Shown one piece after another: positions 48,262-60,560 of a DNA stretch of 64,000 bases. A model generated the notes under the pieces. It had not been told where the DNA came from, searched no databases, and saw nothing but the letters and a program-made list of their open reading frames with translations. Every line of letters begins with the position of its first letter. The stretch's first letter is position 1. Source of the stretch: Hyperoodon ampullatus (taxonomy: Eukaryota > Chordata > Mammalia > Artiodactyla > Ziphiidae); the NCBI GenBank assembly GCA_949752795.1, contig OX457058.1, positions 35,900,587 through 35,964,586 of the forward strand, in the 5' to 3' direction. A program made the translations under genes and the position numbers.

Positions 48262-48472
48262 TTTTTTTTTTTTTTTTTTTGGCGGTACATGGGCCTCTCA
48301 CTGTTGTGGCCTCTCCCGTTGCAGAGCACAGTCTCCGGACGCGCAGACTCAGCGGCCATGGCTCACGGGCCCAGCCGCTCCGTGGCATGTGGGATCTTCC
48401 CGGACCGGGGCACGAACCCGTGTCCCCTTCATCGGCAGGTGGACTCTCAACCACTGCGCCACCAGGGAAGCC
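48262..48472 (-). mobile_element. CHR SINE, full-length type
   Basis: T-run, ggcggtacatgggcctctca, ccagccgctccgtggcatgt, head gcgccaccagggaagcc. Perfect 14-bp TSD ctgcggtctctttt at 48248-48261 and 48473-48486. Confidence 0.97.
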
Positions 48473-48625
48473 CTGCGGTCTCTTTTATAAGGGCCTTATT
48501 CCCAGCCATGAGGGCTCCATCCTTATGACCCAGTCACCTCCCAAAGGCTCCACCTCCTAGTCCATCCCACTGAGGGTTAGGATTGCCTCATATGAATTTG
48601 AGGGAGACACAGACTTTCAGTCCAT

Positions 48626-51600
48626 TGCAAGCATTCATGGGGAACGTGAATATCTCCAGGCTCTGGTTCGATTTGGGCCCATTGTTGTAGCCATTTCCCA
48701 GATCTCTTTGTCACTACCCCTCCAGCTTGATTTCTTTCCAGTCCCTCCCATGCAGCTAGGCCCTTAACCATTTCCCCAGGGTTCAGTGTAGACTCCAGCT
48801 CCAGGTCACCTCTCCTGTGCACACCAGACAATGAGATGTTCCACGTTGTGCCACAGGGAGGATTTCCCTTTTCCATCATCCTCCGGACAACGGGAGGAGC
48901 ACGAGCAAAATCCTGACACTGTGTGAGGGAAGCTGCAAACGGTTCACTGTTAACAGGGTGCCCAGGTGTTGGGGGTGGGTAAGGCTCATAGAGGCCAGCT
49001 GTCAGAAAGCCTTCTGTGTCATGCCAGAGTTTCTGGACTTTATCCTATGGCCTGTGAAAGATTTTAAGCCAAGAAAGAAAATGATCAGATTTTCATTTTA
49101 GGTGGATTTTTTTCTGGCATCAAGACAGATTAACTTGTGTTAGTCCAGATCAGAGATGATGAGGGCTTGTGTAAGAGTTGGAGAGATTTAAGAAATACTG
49201 AGGAGCTAAACTGGTGGCACTCGGTGAGTCAATGTGGGAGGCAAAGACTGGGGTGGTGGTGGATGGATGATGTGATGCCATTGTCTGAAATGAGGAAGAG
49301 GAATAGGTGCTGTGAGGATCAGAGTGAATTTCTATAAAGTGGAAGCAAGTATGATGGTGATTTGTTGAAAGAAGAATTAACCAGAACCTCTGTCTGAATT
49401 GGCTCTTGGGGATTGCATGCCTTTTCCCTCTGAAGAAGTGCCTGGTGGGGAGAAGAGGGGTGGTGGGAGCAATGCCTCCCCTGCCAAGTGTCTCCTATCC
49501 AGACTGATAGGCCTGGAAGCCTCAGACTGCTGGGCAGGGTCAGATGGGGGGCTTCTGTCAGTGGCGGGGTCCTGGCTGGGCCCACCTTGGCTCAACTGCC
49601 CCTGATCCCATCCAGGGATGGAGTTCTTCACGGAAGCCTAGGATGGTTTGAGGGTTACTCTCAGCTGCCTGGAACAATTTCTTCAATCTTTGGAGGACTC
49701 AAAGTATCTAGGAAGGATAAAGGGGTAACGTATCAATGAAAAGAATTGAAAGGAGGGAGAACTCAGAACAAAAATGAGAACAAGCTGTTAAAGTTCCATT
49801 CTTTGTGCCCCTGAGAACTGAAGAGACCTTGGGCCGCGCCTGCTTCCAGGTGTGGCCACTTCTAATTTTTCCCAGACAGAAGAAGATGTTCTATCATTAA
49901 ATGGGAGTGCCCTGTCTTCCCGAGTTACCCAGTCTCCTCCAGCGGCATTGGAGTCCCGCTTTGTGACTGTGACCTGCCGTTGTCACAAAGCCATATCAGA
50001 GAAGCCCTCAGATGTCTCCTTTGTTCAGAATGTTTCAAATTAACTTCTCCCCTTCCCTTTGAAGGGAGCGATTAACCACACACTGATAAATTACCATGAT
50101 GTGAGGCTGGCAGTCTCGACAAGTGGCAATTAGTTAGCACAGAGGAACTTGGGCCTAACGGTTCCCGAGGTGTGTTGCTGAGAGGACAGCTGTGGCTGAA
50201 TATTCTCGACTTCACAGAGCAGCCACCCACAGACCTGAAAGGGGAATTGATAATCAAACACTATAACTAGGCTAGAAAAAGGGACACCAGTGTGGATGTT
50301 TTCATTTAAGAACACTTTATACACACTTCTCTTTTTACCCCCCAGGAGGAAAATAGATAGATACCTTTGTCTTTACGGCTCCCTTTATAAGGACCACTTC
50401 ACACCAAAATCCAGAAAGTATTACAGGGACACTTTCTGCTCTTTATATAGGCTTTCCAAAATAACAGGAGCTGCATTTTCCCAGAGGTAAGCTGGGACTC
50501 TGTCCACCCGCTGAAGAGGGCATAACGCCTCAGCCTACTGAAGAATGTTGAAAAGGGACTTACGTGTTCTGACAAAAGGAAGGGCTTCTGAAGAGATCAA
50601 AGGAAGAGAACCAAGTGTAAGAACGAACCAGTTGTTAAAGTTTAGATGATTTCTGGCATATGACCTTGAGATGTTTGTCTCCATCTCATTCATTGCAGGC
50701 AGAAGGAAACACATTCTGCCACAAAGGGGAGTGACCCAGGGTGGAGTTGCTAGTGCTCTGTGATTGATCCATCTAAACCCTGACCCATACGTGGCATTTG
50801 CTTTTGACCCTTTTCAGTTATGTCATTTCAAATTCAAATTTGTGTTCTTATGCTCACTTCATTAACTCAGTGTAGTTGTGAGAGCATTGCTCTATCTCTT
50901 ACCTTTGTGATTTAAAAGACTAATTTTTCTTTCAGTGGGGGATATTGATCATTCTTTTGATATGTTTTAGTTAGAATGTTTTTGGCTGCAAGTAACAAAG
51001 AGGGCTTATGCTTTTCATACAAAAGAGAAGTCCGAAGGCAGGCAGTTGCCAGCATTAGTACAGTGGCTCCATGATATTGGGTGTAGGGCTCTGTGTGTTT
51101 TGTTTCTTTGACTGTCCTTTTCCTCATGAAGATAAAATGGCTTCTTTAAGCTCTATCCATCACATCTGCATTTGTGGCAGGAGGGTGGTACCACAACCCT
51201 CCCTGTAAACTCCCTTGGCAGATTTCTTTTTGGGATACTGTTATCAGTCTTGGGTCCCTAGGCCACCCTCCCACACCCAACTTCAGGAAAAAAAAAAGAG
51301 GCAGACAAATGTCTTACCATGGTCAGCTTAGATCAGTTCTCATTCTCTACCACCTGGGAAATGTCCTGCTCTAGACAAATTGAGATTCTGTTAAGCTAAG
51401 GGAAAAGAAGAAATGGATTTTGAATAAGCAAATAGGTAGCGTCTGCCCTAGGGTCTTCAAAGACCAAGGCCAAAAAAAGCCACAAATGAAATAAAACAAT
51501 AGTCTTTCATTTTCTATCATAATATGATGATGATGATGATTTTGATTTTGATTACAAAATTATTACCACACATTTAACAACTATAGAAAATGATCCTAAT

Positions 51601-51944
51601 AAGTAAAGACATGAGAATTTGGCATATATTAAGAAACATTTGTGGTTTGAATGTCCTTTGATCCATGAGTTTTATTTATAGGAATCTATTCTAAGGAAAT
51701 AATTGTAACTGCGTCCAGAGAATTAGCTACAAGAATTTTCCTTGCAGCATCATTTATAATAGCAAAAACAAAAAGGCAAAAACACCAGCCTAAATGTCCA
51801 GCCATAGGAAATTAATTAAATAAACTCCAGTATATCCTTCAGGGTGATATTATGCAGCAATTCAGGTAATGTAATAGAAGATCATATAAGTGCATGAAAA
51901 TATTGTTATATCGTTAATATCAAAAGTAGCTATAAAAGCAGATG
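48626..51944. other. Intron 3 mid part, low repeat density
   Basis: About 3.3 kb with few repeats. Short ORFs on both strands look like chance. 50050-50240 is unique and moderately complex. Nothing can be assigned. Confidence 0.5.
51525..51560. repeat. (GAT)n microsatellite
   Basis: About five GAT units followed by two gattttgatttt units. Confidence 0.85.
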
Positions 51945-51957
51945 TACAATAGTCTTT

Positions 51958-52169
51958 CTTTTTTTTTTTTTTTTTTTGTGGTACACGGGCCTCTCACTGT
52001 TGTGGCCTCTCCCGTTGCGGAGCACAGGCTCTGGACGCGCAGGCTCAGCGGCCATGGCTCACGGGCCCAGCCACTCTGTGGCATATGGGATCTTCCCCGA
52101 CTGGGGCATGAACCCGCGTCCCCTTCATCGGCAGGCAGACTCTCAACCACTGCACCACCAGGGAAGCCC
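51958..52169 (-). mobile_element. CHR SINE, full-length type
   Basis: T-run, gtggtacacgggcctctcac, gcggagcacaggctctggac, head caccaccagggaagccc. Imperfect TSD tacaatagtct / tacaatattct. Confidence 0.95.
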
Positions 52170-52489
52170 TACAATATTCTATTTTTTAATGAATATGTGT
52201 AGTGGATGCATGTATACAGATAGGAAAAAATCAAAAGTTTATGTGGTTAGTGCTTATCTCTGGGTGATGGGACTATAGGTTTTAAAAAGATATTTTTTCC
52301 TAAATTATACTTACTAAATGTACAAGCATGTGTGCTTTTTTTATAATAAGGGGGGAAATATGAGAAAGCTTAAGACTTGGAGAGAGGGGCTTTTTCACCA
52401 AAGGACAGTCATCTTGGCACCTCGCTCAGTGAGGACTGCTTTCATTCCAACCGTTGGAGGCTGTGAGTGGAAACCTCCCATCCTTCTCC

Positions 52490-53420
52490 CAGGGCGCCCT
52501 GGATTGCTTCCAGTTTTTCATGATTATAGATAATGCTAGGATTAACATCTTTATATTGAAGGCCTTTTATTTTCCATATTCCCAATTATTTTTGAAGAAT
52601 AGTTTCCCAAAAGTGATTTCACTAGGTCAGTGGGTAGGAACATTTTTTTCTCACTTACGATACATATTTCCGAATTGCTTCTCAGTGGGGCTGTACCAGT
52701 CACAATGCTGCCAGGAATACCTTTGCCAGCACAGGATATTATAATTGTTTTTAGCGTTTGCTAATTCAGCAGGCAAAGATGGTGCCTCATTATTTTGCTT
52801 TGCATTTCCAGCAAGGCTGAACGATCTTCTCTATAAATTGTTTACTTGTTGTATTTTTTATTCCTGAATTTTGCCATTTATCTATTGGGTTTTTCATATT
52901 TTCCTTTTCAATTTGTACAAACTCTTTCTATACTAAAGATAATGGCCCTTTTTCTGTTGTACTGACCTAGCTATAGATATTTTCCCCAGGCTGTTGTTTC
53001 CCTTCTGATTTAGTTTTTTTTTTTCTTTCTTTTTATATTCAAAAGCTTTGAATTGTTAGGCAGTCAAGTCTGTCACTTTTGTGATTTTCTTTTGTTTCTT
53101 ACAAGTTTAGAAAATTACCCTCTCACCCCTCAAGCAGAAGTCTGATGAATGTTCAACTCTGCTTGCATCCAGATTTAAAAAAAAATACTTACCCCTTTAA
53201 CCCATCATTGATTTATCATGCTACTGGTTCGCATAAGGATTTAAATTAATTTCCCCTCAGTTTACCAAAATTATCTCAATCATGTTTTTGAATAATTTTC
53301 TCCATTAGTTTATGATTCCTCCTTTGTCATAGCTAATTTTTATATAAATGGTAGGGCCTATTCCCATAATGCCACCTCTTTTTAAATGATTATTTATTTA
53401 CCTAAAATGTATCTGATAGG
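52490..53420 (-). mobile_element. Old L1 fragment, antisense
   Basis: T-rich antisense text: tgattatagataatgctagg, ttcactaggtcagtgggtag, gccatttatctattgggttt, ttatctcaatcatgtttttg. Boundaries are vague. Confidence 0.55.
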
Positions 53421-53509
53421 GCTTATCCTACTTCATTACATTTTAAGCTTATTTTCTGATAAAAATTCTTTTGATTCTCACCCATTTGAATATAAAACGA
53501 AATCCCCTA

Positions 53510-54065
53510 CAGACTCAGAATTCCTTTGAGGACAGGAACTAAGTCTTTCTTGGGTATTTCAGTGTACCCAACACAGTCCCTAGCACATAGAGATAACTAG
53601 TTAATACTTTTGAATGAATGAATTCACCCTTTTGTGGCATTCTTTTACTAAAGTTCGTGGTTTTAAGTCCAATCAAGGCCAGAGAAGCTGTGCTTCTCTC
53701 TGTTGAACTCCTATCATACACCCAGCAAAGCCCCATCTCTCATCCTCCAGTGATCCATGGAGGTTGTATTAGTATCCACATTTCATAGATAAAGAAACCA
53801 AGGTGCAGAACAGTTCATTTGCCTGCATTTGAGAGGCTGATAAGTGTCAGAGTTGGGCATCTTAGCTAAGGTAGCAGTTAAGCAGGTAAATCATAGGACC
53901 CCGGAGTGTCCAGCACTGGCTTCAGATGGCCTGTGTTCAGTCCCAGTGTGACCTTGGCCAGTTTCAAAACCCATCTGTGCCCCATTTGTATACTGACAGT
54001 AGTAAGAGGACCTCAGGGTAGCTGTGAGTGCATAGTAAGACTGTACATTCTAACTGAGTGTCTTA
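53510..54065. repeat. Cluster of MIR/L2 relics
   Basis: Three diverged pieces: 53510-53625 (gaggacaggaactaagtctt, ccctagcacatagagataac, gaatgaatgaattc), 53760-53870 (cacatttcatagataaagaa, gataagtgtcagagttgggc) and 53880-54060 (gcctgtgttcagtcccagtg, tgaccttggccagtttc). Orientations differ. Confidence 0.6.
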
Positions 54066-54138
54066 TCTCATCCCTAGGAGTCGAGAATACATGTCCTTTT
54101 TTCCCCTTTTTTGAGATGTTCTAGGCTGTTACTGTTCA

Positions 54139-54581
54139 CAGGCGTGCCTTGGAGATATTGTGAATTTGGTTCCAGACCACCGCAATAAAGCAAATCTTGC
54201 AATAAAGCAAGTCACACAAATTTTTTGGCTTTGCAGTGCATGTAAAAGTTATGTTTACACTATACTGTAGTCCATTAAGTGTGCACTAGCATTATATCTA
54301 AAATAACAATGTACATACCTAAATTAAAAAAATACGTTGTGGCTAATAATTGCTAACCATTATCTAAGCCTTCACTGAATTTTAGTAACAGCAAAGATCA
54401 CTGATGGCAGATCACCATGAAAGTTTGAAACATTGTGAGAATTAGTGACACAGAGACATGAAGTGAGCAAATACTGTTGGAAAAATGGTGCCGATAGACT
54501 TGCTTGATGCAGGGTTGCCACCAGCCTTCAATTTGTAAAAAACACAGTATCTGTGAAATGTGATAAAGTGAGGTCTGCCTG
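54139..54581. mobile_element. Tigger-family (TcMar) DNA transposon
   Basis: Terminal inverted repeats caggcgtgccttggagatat and, reversed, caggcagacctcacttta. Inside: gttccagaccaccgcaataa, agtcacacaaattttttggc, gttatgtttacactatactg. Internal deletion copy without transposase. Confidence 0.85.
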
Positions 54582-54979
54582 TGTAGTAGCACTGTCACCT
54601 TGAGGTCCTATAAGGATGTGTGTTTTGACGTATGTGTGACAGTTGTTCCTTGCCCCTCTTTTGTAACTGAGAAAGAGAACAGCTAAATAGTGAAGCTGAG
54701 GAGAGCTGTAAAATCAGAACTTGTCACCCGGGCCCCTCATTCTGTATCTGCTATTCTAATCCTCAGGCCTTGTCTTTGCCTTAAAGGTTCCCATGGCCTG
54801 TTTTGGAGTTAAAGCTTTTAGAATTTTCTTTTAAAAAGGAAGTGAGTACAATTCTATTTTAAGGTAAGGGCATCTCTTTGCAAATGGAAAATCCAATCAA
54901 TAAATGTTTAGCAACTGCTGTGGACAAGACTCTTGGCATTCTTATAAGCACACGAAAGTAACTGGATGTGTGGATGATT

Positions 54980-55085
54980 GTGTGGAAATCAGATCTGGGC
55001 TCAAGTTCAGGTTTATTATTTACTAGCCATGTGACCATGGGCAAATTTTAACCTCTCTAAGACTCCATTTTCTTTTCAGGAAACT
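54980..55085 (+). repeat. MIR SINE
   Basis: gaaatcagatctgggctcaa, actagccatgtgaccatggg, ctctctaagactccattttc. Confidence 0.75.
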
Positions 55086-55102
55086 ATACATAAGAATTCC
55101 CA

Positions 55103-55307
55103 GGGCTTCCCTGGTGGCGCAGTGGTTGAGGGTCCGCCTGCCGATGCGGGGGACACGGGTTCGTGCCCCGGTCCGGGAGGATCCCACGTGCCACGGAGCG
55201 GCTGGGCCCGTGGGCCATGGCCGCTGGGCCTGCGCGTCCAGAGCCTGTGCTCCGCAGCGGGAGAGGCCGCAGCGGTGAGAGGCCCGCATACAGCAAAAAA
55301 AAAAAAA
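55103..55307 (+). mobile_element. CHR SINE, full-length type
   Basis: Head gggcttccctggtggcgcag, body gagcggctgggcccgtgggc, 3' end gagaggcccgcatacagc plus A-run. Perfect TSD aagaattccca at 55092-55102 and 55308-55318. High GC for this family, with many CpGs kept, which suggests youth. Confidence 0.97.
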
Positions 55308-55323
55308 AAGAATTCCCATCCTA

Positions 55324-55535
55324 GGGACTTCCCTGGTGGTGCAGTGGTTAAGACTCCACACTCCCAATGCAGTGTTCGATCCCTGGTCAGGGAACTAGAT
55401 CCCACATGCGTGCCGCAACTAAGAGTGAGCATGCCACAACTAAGGAGCCTGCCTGCCGCAACTAAGGAGCCCGCCTGCCACAACTAAGACCCGGCACAAC
55501 CAAATAAATAAATAAAATAAATATTAAGAAAAAAA
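55324..55535 (+). mobile_element. CHR SINE, intermediate type
   Basis: Head gggacttccctggtggtgca, two gcctgccgcaactaaggagc-like units, tail ccaaataaataaataaaata. TSD aagaattcccatccta / aagaattcctgtccta at 55308-55323 and 55536-55551, reusing the same target as the preceding SINE. Confidence 0.95.
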
Positions 55536-55551
55536 AAGAATTCCTGTCCTA

Positions 55552-57249
55552 CAGAGGATGGAGAGAGGCAAACAAGAGAATGTGTGTTAAGAAGCCATTA
55601 AACTCCTTACCTTGTAGATATGCCTATGCTGAGGGTCTAGGGGAAGAGGGTACTAAGTAGGCCCATCCAAGACAAAACTGTGGGACACCTGAAGGGGCCA
55701 CCATGATGGGTGTCAGGGGACAGAGAGAAGGGCCCATTGGAACTGAAGGTTTGTGCTCTGGGCTGAGTCTCCAAGAGTTGAGCTGAGGGTCATCCCAGAT
55801 GTTCAGGGTCAGGTAGGAGGAGACATACAGAATGGAGGCCCCCAAGCTCCATCCAGAGGCAGCTTGTTCTATCAAAGCCCGGCAGGGCTTTTTTTACTGA
55901 CTTCTTTGCCACTATCTCCTGCTACCCAAGTCTCACCCTCTCTCTGATACTTACACAGTGTTCACACCGCAGCACCTAACTTAGGGCATGGCCCAGCTCA
56001 CGGTGAAAATTTTTGTTTGCTGAAGTGGTGCTCAGACCATGTTTGTTGACTGAATAAGCATGACCCTGGCTGATGACATGTCTAATCTAGTTTACAAGCA
56101 ACTTCGAATAAGACCCTGAGAGAAAGAGACCCAGACAGGCACAAGGACAGTCTGTAAAGAACAATGCTTTTAGTTTGGGAGCCTGGTGAATTGAGATGCT
56201 TGTGGGAGACAGCCAGCCCCACCTTCCTAAGCACAGCATGGGGAGACTCCATTAGCAGGTGTGTCTACTGAGAACCACATGCATTACCGTTTTCTTCAAA
56301 TCACGTTTGACTTTTAGTTGATAGAGGGGCATAAAAACATTTAAGATCATACCTTTTATAAGTTGCATCTTTTAATGTCTTAATAAGATTGAAAGGCCTT
56401 TATAGTGCCTGCACAAAATCTCTTCCGGGATAATGTTCATATTCCAAGTGATGCTCTATCTAGTTCCTAGGTTGATCCAATCAGTTAAGCTTAGGAAGCA
56501 GAAAGATGGGGCAGAATATTCCCAAGACACCTACCACAGTACCTTCCTAGGTCCTTAGGTTTGGCCTGTACTTTGACATGATTTTTTTTTCAAGTGGGCG
56601 GAGGTGTGCAAATCTGGAACCCAGAGCTCATTCATTCACTGAACAAACTTATTTGTGCCTGCTCTCTGCCAGGTGTCAGGGGAGGGTGCAAAGAGGAAAA
56701 GCGTGGACCCTGCCATCAAGGAGTTCATGACATGATGTTTTTACTTACGGGGCCCCTAAAAGGAAGGCGGGTGCTTTGTCCATCCTTGCTAGACCTCACG
56801 TCTTTTAAGCAACAGGTAATGTGATTTTTCTGTGACAGCTCTGGGTTGGTTAAATGAAGCCCTGTAGCTATGGCTTTATTTACAGGCCTGTGGGAGCAAC
56901 ACAGGCCAGCGTTGCCACACTGACCTTCTCTGCCTCCACTGAGTGCTTGGTTGACCAACGGCTATCACCCGGCAAGGTTTCCCAAAGCAGACCGCTGTTG
57001 GCTTTGTGAAGCACTCAGAGGGCGGCCTGTGCTCAGAAATAGAGTTCTCAGCAAAAGCCACAGAATTGTTGGTGGCCTTGCCACTTGGCCAGCTGTTTTT
57101 CATTTCTCAGCAACATTTGGCTCTCTCTTGCTGTGTGATGTCAGCATTAGCTATCACAGAATGTTCTCTGTTCAAACAACGTATTGGCTGATTAAAATCA
57201 GTTGCCTTGTCAGTGACTATAAAGCAGTGATTGATATGATTGCTGTGGG
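55552..57249. other. Intron 3 late part, mostly unique
   Basis: Apart from the L2 relic, no gene or RNA is recognised. 56850-57240 is non-repetitive and could be conserved noncoding sequence; untested. Confidence 0.5.
56618..56760 (+). repeat. L2-like LINE relic
   Basis: cattcattcactgaacaaac, gcctgctctctgccaggtgt, gtggaccctgccatcaagga, gttcatgacatga. Confidence 0.6.
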
Positions 57250-57523
57250 ATTTTAAGAATTTTTCTTTTAAGAAAATATTAAAACATTTTTGAAAGTAGA
57301 CAGCATAGTATAATGGGCACCCATATGCGCATCATGTAGATTTAACAGTGAACACTGTGCCACATTGCTTCATCTGTTTTTATTGCTGCTGAAGTACTTT
57401 AAAGTAAATTACAGACATCGAGACATTTCACGCCTAAATACTTCAGTGTTGATCTCTAAAGAATCACATTCCCCAACAACCACAACATCATCAGCACTTC
57501 TAACAAAATTAATAATAACTCCT

Positions 57524-57969
57524 GGACTTCCCTGGTGGCGCAGTGGTTAAGAATCCACCTGCCAATGTGGGGGACACGGGTTGGAGTCCTGGTCCGGGAA
57601 GCTCCCGCATGCCGCGGAGCAATGAAGCGCGTGTGCCACAACTACTGAGCCTGTGCTCTAGAGCCCGCGAGCCACAACTACTGAGCCTGAGCGCTGTAAT
57701 TACTGAAGCCTGCGTGCTCTAGGGCCCACAAGCCACAACTACTGAGCCCATGCGCCACAACTACTGAGCCCATGCGCCACAACTACTGAAGCCCATGCGC
57801 CTAGAGCCCGTGCTGACAGAGAAACCACTGCAATGAGAAGCCGGCGCACCACAACGAAGAGTAGCCCCCGCTCGCTGCAGCTAGAGAAAGCCCGTGCGCA
57901 GCAACGAAAACCCAAAGCAGCCATAAATAAATAAATTAAATAAATAAATAAATAAATAAATATATAAAG
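57524..57969 (+). mobile_element. CHR SINE, long type, with internal 22-nt tandem repeat
   Basis: Head ggacttccctggtggcgcag, long middle section, tail gcagccataaataaataaat with (AAAT)n. Three tandem 22-nt units starting at about 57733, 57755 and 57777 (ccacaactactgagcccatg). Short TSD taactcct at 57516-57523 and 57970-57977. Confidence 0.93.
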
Positions 57970-58123
57970 TAACTCCTTGGTGTCATCTTATCCAGTCCAT
58001 GCTCACATTTCCCTCCTTGTTGCCCAGAAGTCTTCTACTTGGTCTGTTCAAAAGAGGACTCAGTCCTAGGCTACACGTTGCATTTTGCTATTTTATATCT
58101 TAGGCTTTTAAAATCTAGGACTG

Positions 58124-58330
58124 GGATTCCCTGGTGGCGCAGTGGTTGAGAGTCCGCCTGCCAATGCAGGGGACACGGGTTCGTGCCCGGTCTGGGAAGA
58201 TCCCACATGCCACGGAACGGCTGGGCCTGTGAGCCATGGCCGCTGAGCCTGCGCGTCCGGAGCCTGTGCTCCGCAACGGGAGAGGCCACAACAGTGAGAG
58301 ACCCGCGTACTGCAAAAAAAAAAAGAAAAA
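58124..58330 (+). mobile_element. CHR SINE, full-length type
   Basis: Head ggattccctggtggcgcagt, body gaacggctgggcctgtgagc, 3' end gagagacccgcgtactgc plus A-run. Perfect 14-bp TSD aaaatctaggactg at 58110-58123 and 58331-58344. It lies 417 bp upstream of HOMER2 exon 4. Confidence 0.97.
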
Positions 58331-58761
58331 AAAATCTAGGACTGTTCCTTCTCAACTTTTTGGATGTTTTTGTTTTTCATGACATTGACTTGTAAGAGTT
58401 CTTGGATCTTTCAATAGGGATTATGAAGTTTTTCGTGGATTCCTTTTGCACTATAGCTAAATTTCTTTTGTTGCATTTGTATTAGGTGCTGTTAGTCAGA
58501 GGTATGTGTTTTTAATATTTCACCATCAAATCTATCTTCAGTATCTTAGAAATTCGTTCAGATCTGACCTTGGCCAATAGTGGGTTTTTTTGGAAAAAGC
58601 ATTCATTATATTCATTTCTTTTTAATCTCAAATAAAATCCTTCTTCTGGATTTATATAGAATTTATTGGCTTAAAATGAATGCAAAATAATAAAGGTAGG
58701 TTCTGAATATCAGCCATGTGTAAGGTTAAGGAAATCCCTAATAATTCTTCTTCACGTTCAG

Positions 58762-58854
58762 TTTGCAGAGAAATTCCAGGAGGTGAAAGAAGCTGCCAGA
58801 CTAGCCAGAGACAAATCCCAGGAGAAAATCGAGACCTCGAGCAATCATTCCCAA
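58762..58854 (+). CDS. HOMER2: HOMER2 exon 4: end of EVH1 domain and start of linker
   Basis: This exon is 93 nt, 31 codons, residues 99-129, phase 0 at both ends. It starts [20 protein letters not shown], the C-terminal alpha-helix that closes the EVH1 fold, and ends IETSSNHSQ, the start of the flexible linker. The acceptor is ttcacgttcag (ending 58761); the donor CAA|gtaagt matches the consensus exactly. Several Lys/Arg and Ile/Leu differences from the human protein as I remember it are conservative. Skipping this exon would keep the frame but remove the EVH1 C-terminal helix. Read-through past the donor meets a TGA after seven codons. Confidence 0.96.
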
Positions 58855-60560
58855 GTAAGTAATTTGTCCGTAAAATGAATGAGTGTGATCAGTGATTGAG
58901 ACTCTTTGTTCCTTGTCACTTTTGACAAGAAATAGGAAATTTTCGCAGTAGGGCATTTTGAAAACTTTTTCAGCTATTAGCCTGCTCACAGTGAGATGAA
59001 TGTGACATGTAAGAGACTCTTGAATTTTTCAGGATGTGGTGATATATTTTGGATGGAAAACGTTTGATGAGATTAGAGTTAATGCATGTCCCTGGTCTGG
59101 GATGTCCTCTGGTCACGGTTTAAAAACCAATGCCAAGGTGAAGTGTTTTCTTTCTGTGTTGGAGGTGAGGTCTGCATGAAGGATGCTCATGGACAAATGC
59201 AGGTACCTGTGCCCATAACAGAGAAAACTTGATCGATGCCAGAGAGTCCTCGTCTGTCTCCCTATTATAACAAAGTCAGGTGGGAGGTGGTATTCCAACA
59301 GCTCTGGTTTAGCCAACGTAAATGTGGCTTTGCCAGGAACTGAGTTATCTGTCTACTTAAAAGTGTGATAATTGACTAAAAGGGACCTATTTTAACCTGA
59401 AATAAAAATACCTGCCTTCCTGACATCTAGATTGGGGTGTGTAGTGGTAGGTGGAAACCTTGACCTAGTGACAGAGTTATGTGTAGAGAGACGGGGAAAG
59501 GGAGATCTGACAAGACGTAGGAGCTGGGGTCTGGGATTAGGGATAAGCATGATGTAAATGCAAGGCAGCCAGGGGTCTGCCTGCCTGGGTGTGAGGTGCA
59601 CAGTGGGAGGAACAGAGATGCACTTGGAGGTACTGTGGAGGACCTGGAATTCTTCATTAGTGGATCATTCTTACTTAATTATTTATTGTTGGATAATGGG
59701 AAGACATTGGAGATGTTTTATGGCTACTGATCAGGAATTGACATGAAGGTTGCATGAGGGTGGTGAGGAAGTCAGGGAGGAGCTGAGGGCAGGAAGATCG
59801 GAGAGGAGGCTGTGGGGTGGAGAATGGCCAGGCCAGGACAGCCTTGGATGGATGTCGGGGCAGCTTGTGGAAAGAGAACAGGAGGCATGGGCATCCTGAG
59901 CGGTCAAGATCAACACCCTAGACTTGGCCGTCAGCAATAGCTGAAGCTGAATCCTATAAAAGATGCCCCTATGGATTTATGGAAATGAATGTGTATTAGA
60001 CTTCAAGTGGACAGGAACTTTCCTGAATCTTTGTAAATAATTTTAATAACATCTAAATGATACTGTTAATTTAGTATACTAATTATTGTACTGAGTAATC
60101 GCTGAGGATCTGTAAAATTGGGCACTTGAAATGGTCCATAGTCTAAGGACTTTCTGTGTGTCTTTTTTTTTTTTTTGGAATGCTAAGATTATTATACAAT
60201 AAGAGTTACCAAAGATATTTTGTTAATGTTTTTGTGTGTTTCTTCCTAATATAGCTTTCCAGTATATTTTTGTGTTATTCTTTGTAATCTTTTTTAAAAA
60301 AACTTATTTGTTATGATCCTTTCCTTGTGTTTTCAAATGTCCCTTTTCAAAACTATTTTAATGGCTAGATAGTATTCCAGTGTTTGTTTGTATCACAACT
60401 TATTCCATTAACCTCCTATAATTTGGGACATCTGTGTTGTTTCTAACTTTTCATTAATATAAATAACACCATGCTAAGCATTCTTGCACACCTTTTGTGC
60501 ATTTGGTGGTTTCTGCAGGATAAATTCTTGAAGTGGAAGTATTGGGTTAAGGGTAGGACT
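58855..60560. other. Intron 4 sequence before the L1
   Basis: 58855-60160 shows nothing I recognise. From about 60200 the sequence becomes T-rich and resembles old antisense L1 text (gctagatagtattccagtgt, gataaattcttgaagtggaa), which resumes after the younger L1 at about 61832-61990. Confidence 0.5.

Larger units (their letters stand above)
46950..48625 (-). repeat. Old interspersed repeat hosting an L1 and a SINE
   Basis: Host text outside the insertions: ggctattataacaaaatacc, atagactgggtatttaaaca, gttctggaggctggagtctg, ttataagggccttattccca, ctcccaaaggctccacctcc, atatgaatttgagggagaca. Same general family as 5440-5955, opposite orientation; class unresolved. Confidence 0.6.
57250..58640 (-). 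mobile_element. Old L1 3' fragment split by two SINEs
   Basis: Text cagcatagtataatgggcac, gtagatttaacagtgaacac, attacagacatcgagacatt, then between and after the SINEs gtgtcatcttatccagtcca and gagttcttggatctttcaat. Similar text occurs at 62020-62300. Family and orientation tentative. Confidence 0.5.

Noticed and set aside
55122..55487. ORFs running through SINEs, as also at 48169-48528, 51976-52278, 40971-41222 and 25473-25730
   Set aside because: All share the same translated SINE text on one or other strand; they are translations of CHR SINEs.
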